The notes beneath the pieces were generated by a model. That model was not told where the DNA came from and made no database searches. It worked only from the letters and a program-made list of their open reading frames with translations. A DNA stretch of 64,000 bases from contig NZ_CAHS01000015.1 in assembly GCF_001050515.1 (NCBI RefSeq), positions 248,001 to 312,000 of the forward strand, read 5' to 3'. Position 1 is the first letter of the stretch. Each line of letters starts with the position of its first letter. Shown here in pieces: positions 50,107 through 60,428 of the stretch. Origin of the DNA: Erwinia piriflorinigrans CFBP 5888. Its GTDB lineage: Bacteria > Pseudomonadota > Gammaproteobacteria > Enterobacterales > Enterobacteriaceae. Both the position numbers and the translations under genes were made by a program.

Positions 50107-51468
50107 ATGCAGGAAACCGTACTTGACCAAATCGTACGCGATAAAGCCGTCTGGCTGGCGACACGCCAGCAGCAGCAGCCGCTGGCTTCATTTCAGAATG
50201 AGATAGTGCCGGCAACGCGCAGTTTCTACGACGCCCTGAAAGGCGCGCGTACTGCCTTTATTCTGGAGTGCAAAAAAGCCTCCCCGTCTAAAGGCGTGAT
50301 CCGTGAGGACTTTGACCCGGCGGTGATTGCTGGCGTTTACCGGCATTACGCCTCCGCTATTTCAGTATTGACCGACGAGAAGTACTTTCAGGGAAGCTTT
50401 GACTTTCTCCCCATCGTCAGTGCAGCAGTCAGTCAGCCGGTATTGTGCAAAGACTTTATTATCGACCCGTATCAGATCTATCTGGCGCGCTATTATCAGG
50501 CTGACGCCATTCTGCTGATGCTCTCGGTAGTAAACGATGAGCAGTATCGCCAGCTGGCGGCCGTGGCACACAGCCTGAATATGGGCGTACTGACGGAAGC
50601 CATCAGCGATGAAGAGCTGGAGCGCGCCACCGCGCTGGGCGCTAAAGTGGTCGGCATTAATAATCGCGATCTGCGCGATCTGTCGATCGACCTGGACCGC
50701 ACCCGCCGCCTGGCCCCGAAAGTGGCACATGGCGTCACGGTAATCAGTGAATCCGGTATTAACAGCTATGCCCAGGTGCGTGAGCTAAGTCATTTCGCCA
50801 ACGGCTTCCTGATCGGTTCGGCGCTGATGTCTGAAGACAATCTCGCCGCCGCCGTCAGGCGGGTGATGCTCGGTGAGAACAAGGTATGCGGACTCACCCG
50901 CCCACAGGATGCGCGCAAAGCGCTGGAGTGCGGAGCTATTTACGGTGGGCTGATCTTTGCCGTCGGCTCGCCGCGTCAGATTAATGCAGCGCAAGCACAG
51001 GAAGTTATCGCCGCCGCCGCACTGAAGTATGTTGGCGTATTCCGCAACGACAGCATGAGTGACGTTGTCACTGTCGCGCAGCAACTCAACCTGCATGCGG
51101 TACAGCTGCATGGCGATGAAGATCGTGAATATATTAGTCAGCTGCGGGCCGACCTGCCTGAAAAGGTGCAGATCTGGAAAGCCTTTAGCATCAGCACCAG
51201 CCTGCCCGCACGCGACTGGCCGCACGTCGATCGCTATGTATTCGACCAGGGAAATGGCGGCAGCGGTAAAGCGTTTGACTGGTCGCTGTTAAAGGGTGAA
51301 AAGCTGGATAACGTCCTGCTGGCTGGTGGCCTGGGTGCGGACAACTGCGTTCTGGCCGCACAGCAGGGCTGCGCCGGTCTCGATTTTAATTCCGGTTTGG
51401 AGAGCGCCCCCGGAATAAAAGATGCGGCAAAAATGGCTTCTGTGTTTCAGACGCTGAAAGCCTACTGA
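50107..51468 (+). CDS. trpC: Bifunctional indole-3-glycerol phosphate synthase / PRA isomerase
   Basis: A 453-residue fusion (E. coli 452-453). The N-terminal IGPS half has the catalytic lysine in [13 protein letters not shown] and the KDFIIDPYQ motif. The C-terminal PRAI half (after about residue 256) begins [10 protein letters not shown] and has the motif FRNDSMSD and GADN near the end. It runs two steps of tryptophan synthesis. Confidence 0.97.
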   Translation: MQETVLDQIVRDKAVWLATRQQQQPLASFQNEIVPATRSFYDALKGARTAFILECKKASPSKGVIREDFDPAVIAGVYRHYASAISVLTDEKYFQGSFDFLPIVSAAVSQPVLCKDFIIDPYQIYLARYYQADAILLMLSVVNDEQYRQLAAVAHSLNMGVLTEAISDEELERATALGAKVVGINNRDLRDLSIDLDRTRRLAPKVAHGVTVISESGINSYAQVRELSHFANGFLIGSALMSEDNLAAAVRRVMLGENKVCGLTRPQDARKALECGAIYGGLIFAVGSPRQINAAQAQEVIAAAALKYVGVFRNDSMSDVVTVAQQLNLHAVQLHGDEDREYISQLRADLPEKVQIWKAFSISTSLPARDWPHVDRYVFDQGNGGSGKAFDWSLLKGEKLDNVLLAGGLGADNCVLAAQQGCAGLDFNSGLESAPGIKDAAKMASVFQTLKAY

Positions 51469-51482
51469 TCAAGAGAGATAAC

Positions 51483-52673
51483 ATGACACGTTTAAATCCT
51501 TATTTTGGTGAGTTTGGCGGCATGTATGTGCCGCAGATCCTGATGCCTGCTTTGTTACAGCTGGAAGAGGCGTTTATCAGCGCACAAAGCGATCCGGCAT
51601 TCCAGGCCGAATTTACCGACCTGTTGAAAAATTATGCCGGGCGTCCCACCGCGCTGACGCGATGTAAGAATCTGACCGAAGGCAGCAAAACGCGCCTTTA
51701 TCTCAAGCGTGAAGATCTGCTGCACGGCGGCGCACACAAGACTAACCAGGTCCTTGGCCAGGCGCTGCTGGCAAAGCGCATGGGCAAAAAAGAAATTATT
51801 GCCGAGACGGGAGCCGGTCAGCATGGCGTTGCCTCGGCACTCGCCTGCGCGCTGCTCGGCCTGAAATGCCGGATCTATATGGGCGCAAAGGATATTGAAC
51901 GCCAGTCTCCTAATGTGTTCCGTATGCGCCTGATGGGTGCGGAAGTGATCCCGGTGCACAGCGGTTCCGCCACGCTGAAAGATGCCTGCAATGAAGCGCT
52001 GCGTGACTGGTCGGGCAGCTATGAAACCGCACACTATATGCTGGGTACGGCGGCAGGCCCGCATCCGTTCCCAACCATCGTGCGCGAATTCCAGCGCATG
52101 ATCGGTGAAGAGACCAAAGCCCAGATCCTGCAACAGGAAGGCCGCCTGCCGGATGCCGTGATAGCCTGCGTCGGCGGTGGATCCAACGCCATCGGCATGT
52201 TTGCCGACTTTATCGATGAGCCGGGCGTAGAACTGATTGGCGTGGAGCCAGGCGGTCACGGTATTGACAGCGGCGAACACGGCGCTCCGCTCAAGCACGG
52301 CCGCGTCGGCATTTATTTCGGTATGAAATCGCCGATGATGCAGACCACAGACGGGCAAATTGAAGAATCTTATTCGATTTCTGCCGGTCTCGACTTCCCT
52401 TCCGTCGGCCCGCAGCATGCGCATCTCAACAGTATCGGACGTGCAAACTATGTGTCGATTACCGATGAAGAGGCGCTGGACGCCTTTAAAGCGCTGTGCC
52501 GCAGTGAAGGGATTATTCCGGCGCTGGAATCCTCACATGCGCTGGCCCATGCGCTGAAGATGATACGCGAGGAGCCGGAGAAAGAGCAGCTGTTGGTGGT
52601 CAATCTTTCCGGACGGGGTGACAAAGATATTTTCACCGTGCACGACATCCTTACCGCTAAGGGAGAAATCTGA
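51483..52673 (+). CDS. trpB: Tryptophan synthase beta chain
   Basis: A 396-residue enzyme. The PLP lysine is Lys86 in [13 protein letters not shown], and [10 protein letters not shown] binds the phosphate. It condenses indole and serine. The stop overlaps the trpA start (TGATG). Confidence 0.97.
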   Translation: MTRLNPYFGEFGGMYVPQILMPALLQLEEAFISAQSDPAFQAEFTDLLKNYAGRPTALTRCKNLTEGSKTRLYLKREDLLHGGAHKTNQVLGQALLAKRMGKKEIIAETGAGQHGVASALACALLGLKCRIYMGAKDIERQSPNVFRMRLMGAEVIPVHSGSATLKDACNEALRDWSGSYETAHYMLGTAAGPHPFPTIVREFQRMIGEETKAQILQQEGRLPDAVIACVGGGSNAIGMFADFIDEPGVELIGVEPGGHGIDSGEHGAPLKHGRVGIYFGMKSPMMQTTDGQIEESYSISAGLDFPSVGPQHAHLNSIGRANYVSITDEEALDAFKALCRSEGIIPALESSHALAHALKMIREEPEKEQLLVVNLSGRGDKDIFTVHDILTAKGEI

Positions 52674-53479
52674 TGGAGCGCTACGATCTCTGTTTCAAAC
52701 GCCTGGCCACAAAAAAGGAGGGCGCGTTTGTGCCCTTCGTCACCCTTGGCGACCCGACGCCCGAACTCTCTTTGCAGATTATTGATGCGCTGGTCGCAGG
52801 CGGTGCCGATGCCCTCGAGCTGGGTATTCCCTTCTCCGACCCGCTGGCAGACGGCCCCACCATTCAAAATGCTAACCTGCGCGCCTTCGCTGCCGGGGTG
52901 ACGCCAGAGCAATGTTTCGACATGTTGGCGGTTATTCGTCACAAATACCCAGAGATGCCGATTGGCCTGCTGATGTATGCTAACCTGGTGTTCTCCAACG
53001 GCATCGATAACTTCTATGCCCGTTGCCAGCAGGTTGGCGTCGATTCGGTGCTGGTGGCCGATGTGCCAGTTGAAGAGTCTGCTCCTTTCCGCCAGGCGGC
53101 CATGCGCCATAACATCGCGCCGATTTTCATCTGCCCACCCAACGCCAGTGACGATTTGCTGCGTGAAATTGCCTCTCACGGCCGGGGTTACACCTACCTG
53201 CTGTCGCGTGCCGGGGTGACGGGTTCAGAAACCCGCGCCAGCCTACCGCTCAAACATCTGGTGGATAAATTGCGCGAGTATCATGCTGCTCCGGCACTGC
53301 AAGGCTTTGGTATTTCAGAAGCCTCACAGGTCAGGCAGGCGATTGAGGCCGGGGCGGCAGGCGCAATTTCAGGTTCAGCCGTGGTCAAAATCATTGAGAA
53401 AAATCTGGACGAGCCTGCGCTGATGCTGTCAGAACTGACTGCCTTTGCCACGAGCCTTAAAGCCGGAACGCGAAGCTGA
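52673..53479 (+). CDS. trpA: Tryptophan synthase alpha chain
   Basis: A 268-residue TIM barrel. The catalytic Glu lies in [16 protein letters not shown] near residue 49, and Asp60 follows in that segment; [20 protein letters not shown] binds substrate phosphate. It cleaves indole-3-glycerol phosphate and passes indole to TrpB. Last gene of the operon. Confidence 0.97.
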   Translation: MERYDLCFKRLATKKEGAFVPFVTLGDPTPELSLQIIDALVAGGADALELGIPFSDPLADGPTIQNANLRAFAAGVTPEQCFDMLAVIRHKYPEMPIGLLMYANLVFSNGIDNFYARCQQVGVDSVLVADVPVEESAPFRQAAMRHNIAPIFICPPNASDDLLREIASHGRGYTYLLSRAGVTGSETRASLPLKHLVDKLREYHAAPALQGFGISEASQVRQAIEAGAAGAISGSAVVKIIEKNLDEPALMLSELTAFATSLKAGTRS

Positions 53480-53487
53480 TCCCTGCG

Positions 53488-53520
53488 ATGCCTTATCTTG
53501 ACCATAAGGCATTATTTTCT
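53488..53520 (+). terminator. trp operon terminator
   Basis: ATGCCTTAT, 7-nt loop, ATAAGGCAT, then TATTTTCT, 9 nt past the trpA stop. Confidence 0.8.
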
Positions 53521-53629
53521 TTCTGTTTGTTGTGTCTGGAATTTGCATTTATTGCATTCATCGACAAAACTTACTGCACACCGCCATTTGTCGGTAACAC
53601 GCAATGTTATTAATAACAGGGAGTCAGCA

Positions 53630-53944
53630 ATGAAATTGATTAAAGTCTTGTCAGGTGCCGTGATTGCAGCCGTCGTCGCATTATCAGTCAGTGCCTGTGC
53701 ACCGACCGCGACCAAAGAAGGAACGGGTGGTTATATTGACGATACGGTGGTGACCACCAAAGTCAAAACGGCGTTAGTGGGCGATAAATCACTGAAGTCG
53801 ACTGAAATTAATGTCGAAACGTTTAAAGGTCGCGTGCAGCTTAGCGGCTTTGTTAGCTCACCTCAGTCGGCAAATCGCGCGGTGGAAGTCACCCGTGGCG
53901 TAGCCGGGGTGAAATCTGTGGTTAACAACATGCAGATTAAGTAA
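53630..53944 (+). CDS. BON-domain lipoprotein
   Basis: A 104-residue lipoprotein with a signal peptide and lipobox SVSAC, lipidated Cys23. A single BON domain follows (DDTVVTTKVKTALVGDKSL; NVETFKGRVQLSGFV; GVAGVKSVVNNMQIK). BON domains are thought to bind phospholipid; the related OsmY is an osmotic-stress protein. I chose the ATG at 53630 with AGGGAG 8 nt upstream; the longer frame runs into the trp terminator. E. coli has no gene like this here. Confidence 0.88.
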   Translation: MKLIKVLSGAVIAAVVALSVSACAPTATKEGTGGYIDDTVVTTKVKTALVGDKSLKSTEINVETFKGRVQLSGFVSSPQSANRAVEVTRGVAGVKSVVNNMQIK

Positions 53945-53960
53945 TCAGCAATAACCTTCA

Positions 53961-53987
53961 AAAAGGCGCGTTGAACGCGCCTTTTTT
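53961..53987. terminator. Bidirectional terminator between the BON gene and ompW
   Basis: AAAAGGCGCG, TTGAA, CGCGCCTTTT plus further T residues. The A-run on the left gives a T-run for ompW on the other strand, so it serves both convergent genes. Confidence 0.88.
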
Positions 53988-53995
53988 GCATCATA

Positions 53996-54628
53996 TCAAA
54001 AGCGGTAGCCGGCACCGATAAAGAACACCCACGGATTGATTCGGGTATCAATGCTCTGCCGGTTTTCTCCCGCGTTAAATCTCACCTTAGTGTTGATGTC
54101 CATATACCACAGCGAGGCGTTCAGCATCCATTCAGGCGTCAGTTGATAGTCCAACCCCACCTGTCCGGCGATCCCCCAGCTGTTTTTGACACTCAGATCG
54201 CTCAACCCGGCATCACGCCCGGTCTGGTTAAAGTCTGTGTCATAGAACATGGTGTAGTTGACCCCAACCCCCGCATAAGGCTGCCATTTGCTGACATCGT
54301 CCATAAAGTACCACTGTGCCATCAGCGTCGGCGGCAACTGACGCACCGTCGCCAGCGTGCCGGTTGGGCCGAGTCCCACTTTGTGGCGAAACGGTGTGGC
54401 TCCCAGTAATTCAATACCAATATGGTCGGTTGCCATCCAAGTAAAGGTCAGACCAAGCTGGGTATTGTTATCAACGCTGAATTCGCCCAGGCCCAGCACA
54501 TCATCAGACCCGCCGGTTGGACGCACGGTTGCCGAACCGGCACGCATAAAGAAATCTCCGGCCTGATGGGCCGACGCGACGACCGGAAGCATGGCGATGA
54601 CCGCCAGTGCTAATGCTCTTAACTTCAT
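53996..54628 (-). CDS. ompW: Outer-membrane protein W
   Basis: A 210-residue OmpW (E. coli 212) with a signal peptide cut near ASA/H, then an eight-stranded barrel ending in Phe (FFIGAGYRF), which is the outer-membrane sorting signal. Forms a small hydrophobic channel. I chose the ATG at 54628 with AGGAG 5 nt upstream; two GTGs precede it. A perfect FNR site lies 148 nt upstream, in keeping with the oxygen control known for E. coli ompW. Confidence 0.95.
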   Translation of the reverse strand: MKLRALALAVIAMLPVVASAHQAGDFFMRAGSATVRPTGGSDDVLGLGEFSVDNNTQLGLTFTWMATDHIGIELLGATPFRHKVGLGPTGTLATVRQLPPTLMAQWYFMDDVSKWQPYAGVGVNYTMFYDTDFNQTGRDAGLSDLSVKNSWGIAGQVGLDYQLTPEWMLNASLWYMDINTKVRFNAGENRQSIDTRINPWVFFIGAGYRF

Positions 54629-54775
54629 CACCACTCCTCTGCTTTAAATATTATCGTATTGCTCTGACATGACCTGCATGGAGGCCGTAAGCCAAATTAG
54701 ACGACACATATTTACCCGGATTTATGCCAAAAATCATGCGAATTGATAGCCATAAAGTCGATATAAAACATAGCG

Positions 54776-54789
54776 TTGATTTAGATCAA
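54776..54789. promoter_or_regulatory. FNR binding site
   Basis: TTGATTTAGATCAA matches the FNR consensus TTGAT-N4-ATCAA at every fixed base. It faces ompW, which is FNR-controlled in E. coli. Confidence 0.85.
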
Positions 54790-54976
54790 TTTCGACAATG
54801 CCGTAGAAAACAAAAACCTGTCTGAAGGCGCATATATTGGCGTTCTTTTCGCCAGTTGATCATTGGCAATATACGATGACATTGCGCGCCGTTCTGGCAC
54901 CCGTCGGCGCAAATCCCTCTTTAAACGAAAGTTATGTCAATCAGAGTGCCAGTACCCCTTCGGAGCATGTACAATC

Positions 54977-55000
54977 GCCGGGTCTTTAAACCGGCTTTTT
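54977..55000 (+). terminator. Leader hairpin with T-run upstream of yciC
   Basis: GCCGG, 9-nt loop, CCGGC, then TTTTT, only 12 nt before the yciC ATG and just before its AAGGAGAG. It has terminator form but lies inside the leader; an attenuator is possible. The stem is short. Confidence 0.4.
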
Positions 55001-55012
55001 CAAGGAGAGTAC

Positions 55013-55750
55013 ATGTCTATCACGGCGGGTTCGCTATACCGTGACACGGGGAATTTTTTCCGTCATCAGCTGGTCACCATTGTTCTGATGGCGTTGCTGA
55101 CTTCATTTATCACCATGCTTATCGGCAAGGCACTGACGCCGGGCATCGACGAGATGCAGATCCTCGGTGATGGGGCGGCGGGTTCCGCCAGCAGCCTGAT
55201 GGAGATGGTGCGCAGCATGTCGCCAGAGCAGCAGCAGGTACTGCTGCACGCTTCGGCCGCTGGTACTTTTGCCTCTCTGGTGGGGAATGTGCTGCTGCTG
55301 GGCGGTATGCTAAGCCTGATCCCGATGGTTTCGTCCGGGCAGCGGGTCAGTGCACTCCGCGCTATTGGCGCATCCGCCCCTTATCTGGCGCGCCTGCTGC
55401 TGCTGACCTTCCTGATGACGCTGATTATCCAGCTCGGCTTTATGGTTCTGGTGGTTCCGGGCGTACTGCTGGCGGTCACTCTGGCATTGTCCCCGATGAT
55501 TATAACCACAGAGAAGGTCGGCGTATTCGCGGCAATGCGTACCAGCGTTCGCCTCGGTTGGAGCCAGATGAAACTGGTCGCCCCGGCGGTCATTTTGTGG
55601 ATAGTGGCAAAACTGATACTGCTGCTGCTGGCCTCTGCGCTGCTGGTGCTGCCACCGGACGTTGCATCGGTGGTGCTTAACGCGCTGAGCAACCTGCTCT
55701 CAGCCATAATAATTATCTATTTGTCTCGTCTGTATATGCTGTTACGTTAA
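55013..55750 (+). CDS. yciC: YciC, UPF0259 inner-membrane protein
   Basis: A 245-residue protein (E. coli 247) with about six membrane helices. It begins [20 protein letters not shown], typical of the family. I chose the ATG at 55013 with AAGGAGAG 8 nt upstream; the frame is open further up but has no support. Function unknown; the neighbours ompW and yciB match E. coli. Confidence 0.93.
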   Translation: MSITAGSLYRDTGNFFRHQLVTIVLMALLTSFITMLIGKALTPGIDEMQILGDGAAGSASSLMEMVRSMSPEQQQVLLHASAAGTFASLVGNVLLLGGMLSLIPMVSSGQRVSALRAIGASAPYLARLLLLTFLMTLIIQLGFMVLVVPGVLLAVTLALSPMIITTEKVGVFAAMRTSVRLGWSQMKLVAPAVILWIVAKLILLLLASALLVLPPDVASVVLNALSNLLSAIIIIYLSRLYMLLR

Positions 55751-55760
55751 TGAATCGTGA

Positions 55761-55782
55761 ATGCCTCGACAGAGGCATTTCA
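55761..55782 (+). terminator. yciC terminator
   Basis: ATGCCTC, GACA, GAGGCAT followed by TTTC, 10 nt after the yciC stop. Confidence 0.6.
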
Positions 55783-55826
55783 TGGGATAATGATATTTCG
55801 CATTCGCCTGTTACCTGGAAGCCGCT

Positions 55827-56363
55827 ATGAAGCAGTTACTCGACTTTCTCCCCCTCGTGGTGTTTTTTATTTTCTACAAGCTTTACGACATCTTCGTCGC
55901 TTCCGGCGCGCTGATCGTTGCTTCGGCTATCGCCCTCGCCGTCAGCTGGCTGCTTTATCGCAAAGTAGAAAAGATGGCGCTATTCACCTTTGCCCTGGTT
56001 GCCATCTTCGGCACCCTGACGATAGCCCTGCACAATCCTGATTTTATTAAATGGAAAGTGACCATTATTTACGGTCTTTTCACTATCGCCCTGCTTTTCA
56101 GCCAATGGTTTATGCAACAGCCGCTGATCCAGAAGATGTTGGGTAAAGAGATCAATCTGCCGGCATCGGCCTGGCGACGCCTGAATTTGGCCTGGGCTTT
56201 CTTTTTCCTTGCCTGCGGCTTAGCCAACATTTACGTGGCGTTCTGGCTTTCCCAGGATACATGGATGAACTTCAAAGTCTTTGGCCTAAGCGGCCTGACG
56301 CTGCTGTTTACCCTGTTGAGCGGTATCTATATTTATCGCCTGATGCCACAAGACGAAAAATAA
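55827..56363 (+). CDS. yciB: YciB inner-membrane protein (intracellular septation protein A family)
   Basis: A 178-residue protein (E. coli 179) with about five membrane helices. The start [25 protein letters not shown] is typical. It takes part in envelope maintenance and interacts with cell elongation and division proteins. It stands between yciC and yciA. Confidence 0.94.
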   Translation: MKQLLDFLPLVVFFIFYKLYDIFVASGALIVASAIALAVSWLLYRKVEKMALFTFALVAIFGTLTIALHNPDFIKWKVTIIYGLFTIALLFSQWFMQQPLIQKMLGKEINLPASAWRRLNLAWAFFFLACGLANIYVAFWLSQDTWMNFKVFGLSGLTLLFTLLSGIYIYRLMPQDEK

Positions 56364-56371
56364 TCGACAAC

Positions 56372-56396
56372 CACCCGGCAAGCCGCTCGCCGGGTG
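56372..56396 (+). terminator. Hairpin after yciB
   Basis: CACCCGGC/GCCGGGTG with a 9-nt loop, 8 nt past the yciB stop. No T-run. Confidence 0.45.
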
Positions 56397-56437
56397 AATA
56401 ATAAGACAACACCTGCAAATCATTTAAAGAGCATATC

Positions 56438-56866
56438 ATGAGCGAATCACAGAGAACCCCGCAGGGCGAAATGGTGCTGCGCACGCTAGCCATGCCGGCC
56501 GATACCAATGCTAACGGTGATATTTTTGGCGGCTGGCTGATGTCACAAATGGACATGGGCGGTGCGATTTTGGCTAAGGAAATTGCCGGAGGACGTGTGG
56601 TTACCGTGCGGGCTGACGGCATGACCTTTCTGAAGCCGGTGGCGGTAGGTGATGTGGTGACCTGCCACGCACGCTGTATTCGCACGGGCACAAGTTCTAT
56701 CACGATTAATATTGAAGTGTGGATCAAAAAAGTGTCATCGGAACCGATTGGTCAACGCTACTGCACCACCGAAGCGGTATTTATCTACGTTGCGGTCGAT
56801 AAAGAAGGGAAACCCCGCCCGTTGCCGCAGGGGAAAAGCCATCAGGCCCCGGATACAGCAAAATAA
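56438..56866 (+). CDS. yciA: YciA acyl-CoA thioesterase
   Basis: A 142-residue hotdog-fold thioesterase (E. coli 132). It has the motif NANGDIFGGWLMSQMDMGGAI with the catalytic aspartate, and VTVRADGMTFLKPVAVGD. It hydrolyses a broad range of acyl-CoAs. Convergent with tonB; a hairpin separates them. Confidence 0.94.
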   Translation: MSESQRTPQGEMVLRTLAMPADTNANGDIFGGWLMSQMDMGGAILAKEIAGGRVVTVRADGMTFLKPVAVGDVVTCHARCIRTGTSSITINIEVWIKKVSSEPIGQRYCTTEAVFIYVAVDKEGKPRPLPQGKSHQAPDTAK

Positions 56867-56881
56867 CTCCCCCTCTTACCG

Positions 56882-56912
56882 CTGCGGGCGCTGACACAAT
56901 CTGCGCCCGCAG
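56882..56912. terminator. Hairpin between convergent yciA and tonB
   Basis: Perfect 10-bp arms CTGCGGGCGC/GCGCCCGCAG, loop of 11. No T-run on either side. Confidence 0.55.
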
Positions 56913-56921
56913 TCTGCTGGC

Positions 56922-57653
56922 TTACTCGATGCTCGACCCACCATTTATCTTAAACTGGATGTTCATGGTGAGGTCTTTCCCAGGTTTGCCCACTTCATAA
57001 CGCCACTTGCGCATCGCCTGCTTCACTTCACGTTCAAACATATTGCGCGGCTCTGCCGACAATATCCGGATATTGTCCACCTGCCCCGCACTGTCAACAT
57101 CAAACTGCACGCGCACCTTTCCTTCAATGCGTAAGGCAAACGCACGGGCAGGATAAGACGGCTTACCAACATTCAGCGCACGCGGTCCGTTGGATACCGC
57201 ACTGGACGGAGATGGCGAATTTTTCGGCGCGGTTGCGGGTTTAGTCTGTTCGGCTGGCCGGGTCTCGAGCGGCGCGGATGGGTGCGGCTTAACCTGCGGC
57301 TTCGGCTTCACCACCTCTTTCTTCACCGGCTTAGGCTTAGGTTTTGGTTTTGGCTCCGGCTTGGGCTCAGGTTTCGGGATAGCGACCGGCTCCGGAACAG
57401 GAGGTTCAGGCACGGGTTCGGGTTCGGCTTGCGCTTCAGGTTCTGGCGCAATATCAGGCGGCGCTGTCTGTGGCTCCGGCTGAATTTCAGGTGCCACCAT
57501 CGATACGCTAATGGGCTGAGACGCTTTGGGCATTTCTACGACCTGATGGAAGGAGGCATACAGCATGGCTCCGATGACCGCTCCATGCAATACGATCGAG
57601 CCAAGCAGCGGCAGCGGTGAGCGGCGGGGTAAATCGTTTATCAGCGTCGTCAT
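56922..57653 (-). CDS. tonB: TonB energy-transducing protein
   Basis: A 243-residue protein (E. coli 239). An N-terminal signal anchor ([19 protein letters not shown], with the key Ser-His) is followed by a proline-rich Glu-Pro/Lys-Pro spacer (about residues 65-140) and a C-terminal domain ([20 protein letters not shown]...[16 protein letters not shown]) that contacts outer-membrane receptors. It powers uptake of siderophores and cobalamin, and of class II microcins in known cases. I chose the ATG at 57653 by the family start; upstream frame is without support. A weak Fur-like site lies upstream. Confidence 0.95.
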   Translation of the reverse strand: MTTLINDLPRRSPLPLLGSIVLHGAVIGAMLYASFHQVVEMPKASQPISVSMVAPEIQPEPQTAPPDIAPEPEAQAEPEPVPEPPVPEPVAIPKPEPKPEPKPKPKPKPVKKEVVKPKPQVKPHPSAPLETRPAEQTKPATAPKNSPSPSSAVSNGPRALNVGKPSYPARAFALRIEGKVRVQFDVDSAGQVDNIRILSAEPRNMFEREVKQAMRKWRYEVGKPGKDLTMNIQFKINGGSSIE

Positions 57654-57691
57654 AATTTTTCTGGTCAACATGTGAAGCGAGGATTTTAAAT

Positions 57692-57710
57692 GCAAATAGC
57701 AATCAATTTC
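57692..57710 (-). promoter_or_regulatory. Possible Fur box upstream of tonB
   Basis: The 19-bp stretch matches the Fur consensus at about 12 of 19 bases, 39 nt before the tonB start. tonB is a Fur target in E. coli, so position helps; sequence alone is weak. Confidence 0.35.
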
Positions 57711-57855
57711 AATAAGGCCGCTACGATAATCGATGGTTCGCACCTTAAAGTTTATCAAACCGCCCTTAATAACCGCTGGATAATCTTTAGTTTGCACAAA
57801 TGTTATCGATCGCTTAACGTGAACCCGAATTTCACCCCCGACAGGAGTTCTCAAC

Positions 57856-58152
57856 GTGCTGTACGTCATTTACGCAGAAGATAATACCGACTCTCTGGAA
57901 AAACGCGGTGCCGTGCGCCCTGCTCATGTTGCCCGCCTACAGGTATTGCGAGACGAAGGACGCCTGATCATCGCCGGGCCGATGCCAGCGGTTGACAGTA
58001 ACGAACCGGGTGTCGCGGGATTCAGTGGATCAACTATCATTGCTGAATTCACTTCGCTGGAAGCGGCACAGGCGTGGGCACAGGACGATCCGTACATTGC
58101 GGCGGGTGTCTACAAGCAGGTCACGGTGAAACCTTTCAAACGCACTTTCTGA
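57856..58152 (+). CDS. yciI: YciI family protein
   Basis: A 98-residue protein, the same length as E. coli YciI. It has the His-Asp pair typical of the YCII fold ([46 protein letters not shown]). Related proteins include dehalogenase-like enzymes; the activity of YciI is not settled. Divergent from tonB. Confidence 0.94.
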   Translation: MLYVIYAEDNTDSLEKRGAVRPAHVARLQVLRDEGRLIIAGPMPAVDSNEPGVAGFSGSTIIAEFTSLEAAQAWAQDDPYIAAGVYKQVTVKPFKRTF

Positions 58153-58194
58153 CCGATCGCAGCCCCGACGGTGAAACCGGGCCGGGTCAGGCGA

Positions 58195-58368
58195 TCAAGG
58201 GATCTGGGTGATAAACAGAATCGAGCGGCGCTGCTGCTGACTGAGCTGATGTCGGAACGAATGCATGCGCCCATAACGACGTGATTGTCCCTCTAACCAG
58301 CGCGCCCGGCGGCGCTGAACCTGGCGTATCATGCGCCAACGCGCTACTTCTGTTTTACTTCGTCTCAT
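58195..58368 (-). CDS. yciY: YciY, small basic protein
   Basis: A 57-residue arginine-rich protein, as long as E. coli YciY. MRRSKTEVARWRM and RRRARWLEGQSRRYGRMHS match it well. I chose the ATG at 58368 since it gives this start; the longer frame does not. Between yciI and clsA as in E. coli, though kch is missing. Function unknown. Confidence 0.85.
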   Translation of the reverse strand: MRRSKTEVARWRMIRQVQRRRARWLEGQSRRYGRMHSFRHQLSQQQRRSILFITQIP

Positions 58369-58537
58369 AGCAGCCTCTGTCTGAATATCTGTATAAGGAA
58401 ACTCGCGGCGCATTATAGACCTTAACGGCACGTTGTCAGGTCCGATCTCTTTCCGCAGTTTGGCGCTTTAAGGTTTGCAGCGCGGTGATCTGCACGTAAA
58501 CTCACAACACTTATGTGTGAACGGGACTATTCACTTA

Positions 58538-59998
58538 ATGACCACTTTTTACACCGTGATGAGCTGGCTGCTGGTATTCGGTTACTGGTTATTGATTGCC
58601 GGCGTCACCTTGCGCATTCTGATGAAGCGGCGCGCGGTGCCCTCAGCCATGGCATGGCTGCTGATTATCTATATCCTGCCGCTGGTGGGTATTATCGCTT
58701 ACCTTTCTCTTGGGGAGCTGCATCTGGGCAAGCGTCGGGCCGAGAGGGCTCGCACCATGTGGCCTTCTACCGCTCGCTGGCTGAACGATTTGAAATCCAG
58801 TCATCATATCTTTGCCAAAGATAACAGTGACGTTGCCCAAGCGCTTTTCCAGCTGTGTGAAAAACGCCAGGGCATTGCCGGCGTCAAGGGCAATCAGCTA
58901 CAACTGCTAACCAGCACCGATGAAACGCTGTTTACGCTGGTGCGAGATATTCAACTGGCGCGTCACAACATTGAGATGGTGTTTTATATCTGGCAACCCG
59001 GCGGGCACGCTGATGAGGTGGCGGAAGCGCTGATGGCCGCAGCACGCCGTGGCGTGCACTGCCGTCTGCTGCTCGACTCCGCAGGCAGCGTCAATTTCTT
59101 CCGCAGTCCGTGGCCTGCGATGATGCGTAATGCTGGCGTTGATGTGGTGGAAGCGCTAAGAGTCAGCCTTCTGCGCGTGTTTCTGCGCCGCATGGATTTG
59201 CGCCAGCACCGCAAAGTGGTGCTGATCGATAATTATATTGCCTATACCGGCAGCATGAATCTGGTCGACCCGCGCTTCTTTAAACAGAATGCCGGGGTCG
59301 GTCAGTGGGTCGATCTGATGGCGCGCATGGAAGGCCCGGTGGCAACGACTATGGGGATTATCTACTCCTGCGACTGGGAAATTGAAACCGGCAAACGTAT
59401 TCTGCCGCCCCCACCCGATGATAACGTGATGCCGTTTGAACAGGAGAGTGGCCACACTATTCAGGTCATCGCTTCAGGTCCAGGTTTCCCGGAAGATATG
59501 ATCCATCAGGCGTTGCTCACGGCAGTCTACTCGGCACGCGAGCAGCTGATTATGACCACTCCCTACCTTGTGCCCAGCGACGATCTGCTGCATGCCATCT
59601 GCACGGCGGCTTATCGCGGCGTTGAGGTGAGCATTATCGTGCCGCGCCATATTGACTCGCTGCTGGTACGCTGGGCCAGTAGAGCATTCTTTGGTGAGCT
59701 GTTGGCTGCGGGCGTGAAAATCTATCAGTTTGAAGGCGGCCTGCTACATAGCAAAAGTATTTTAGTCGACGGGCAGCTCAGTCTTGTCGGCACCGTCAAC
59801 CTTGATATGCGCAGTCTGTGGCTCAACTTTGAGATCACGCTGGTGATTGATGACGACGGATTCGGCAGCGACCTGGCACGGGTTCAGGAGGATTATATGG
59901 CCCGCTCCCGTCTGGTCGATGCTAAACGTTGGGCGCACCGCGCCTACTGGCAACGTATTGTTGAACGACTGTTTTACTTCTTCAGTCCATTGCTGTAA
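58538..59998 (+). CDS. clsA: Cardiolipin synthase A
   Basis: A 486-residue phospholipase D-family enzyme, the E. coli length. Two N-terminal membrane helices ([39 protein letters not shown]) are followed by two HKD motifs: [18 protein letters not shown] near residue 219 and [18 protein letters not shown] near 404. It makes cardiolipin from two phosphatidylglycerols. I chose the ATG at 58538 by the family start [11 protein letters not shown]; the frame opens at 58475. Confidence 0.96.
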   Translation: MTTFYTVMSWLLVFGYWLLIAGVTLRILMKRRAVPSAMAWLLIIYILPLVGIIAYLSLGELHLGKRRAERARTMWPSTARWLNDLKSSHHIFAKDNSDVAQALFQLCEKRQGIAGVKGNQLQLLTSTDETLFTLVRDIQLARHNIEMVFYIWQPGGHADEVAEALMAAARRGVHCRLLLDSAGSVNFFRSPWPAMMRNAGVDVVEALRVSLLRVFLRRMDLRQHRKVVLIDNYIAYTGSMNLVDPRFFKQNAGVGQWVDLMARMEGPVATTMGIIYSCDWEIETGKRILPPPPDDNVMPFEQESGHTIQVIASGPGFPEDMIHQALLTAVYSAREQLIMTTPYLVPSDDLLHAICTAAYRGVEVSIIVPRHIDSLLVRWASRAFFGELLAAGVKIYQFEGGLLHSKSILVDGQLSLVGTVNLDMRSLWLNFEITLVIDDDGFGSDLARVQEDYMARSRLVDAKRWAHRAYWQRIVERLFYFFSPLL

Positions 59999-60043
59999 AA
60001 CGAGCCGAAATGCACAGCGCCTCCGGGCACCACAGGAACGATT

Positions 60044-60367
60044 ATGGATTTGAACAACCGCCTTAGCGAAGATGAAACGCTGGAACAGGCTTACGATATT
60101 TTCCTTGAGCTGGCCGTCGATAATCTCGATCCTGCCGATGTGATCCTGTTTAATCTTCAGTTTGAGGAGCGTGGCGGTGCTGAGCTGCACGATCCCGCCG
60201 AAGATTGGGCAGAACATGTCGACTTCGATCTTAACCCGGATTTTTTTGCCGAGGTGCTGATTGGTCTTGGCGAAGCTGACGGAGAGCCGATTAACGACGT
60301 CTTTGCCCGCGTGCTGATCTGCCGTGAGAAAGACCACAAGCTGTGCCACATTCTGTGGAAAGAGTGA
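60044..60367 (+). CDS. yciU: YciU, acidic HI1450-family (putative dsDNA mimic) protein
   Basis: A 107-residue very acidic protein (E. coli 109). [21 protein letters not shown] and [15 protein letters not shown] are typical. The H. influenzae homologue HI1450 was proposed as a DNA mimic; the role here is unproven. It lies between clsA and oppF, as in E. coli. Confidence 0.93.
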   Translation: MDLNNRLSEDETLEQAYDIFLELAVDNLDPADVILFNLQFEERGGAELHDPAEDWAEHVDFDLNPDFFAEVLIGLGEADGEPINDVFARVLICREKDHKLCHILWKE

Positions 60368-60385
60368 GTCATCCGGCGAGTTGAG

Positions 60386-60409
60386 CGTGGCTGCGATGCA
60401 GCCACGTTT
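60386..60409 (+). terminator. yciU terminator
   Basis: CGTGGCTGC, GAT, GCAGCCACG followed by TTTC, 19 nt past the stop and facing oppF. Confidence 0.6.
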
Positions 60410-60428
60410 CATGCCAGTAAGCGCCCTG

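Larger units (their letters stand above)
54629..55012. other. Divergent region between ompW and yciC
   Basis: No gene. It holds an FNR box (54776-54789), the yciC promoter and a hairpin just before the yciC ribosome site. Confidence 0.5.

Noticed and set aside
57190..57483. A glycine-rich plus-strand frame across tonB
   Set aside because: It is the complement of the TonB proline/glutamate/lysine repeats.
57654..57869. A 72-residue N-terminal extension of TonB
   Set aside because: TonB needs its membrane anchor at the very N terminus, and the extension covers the promoter region and reaches the yciI start.
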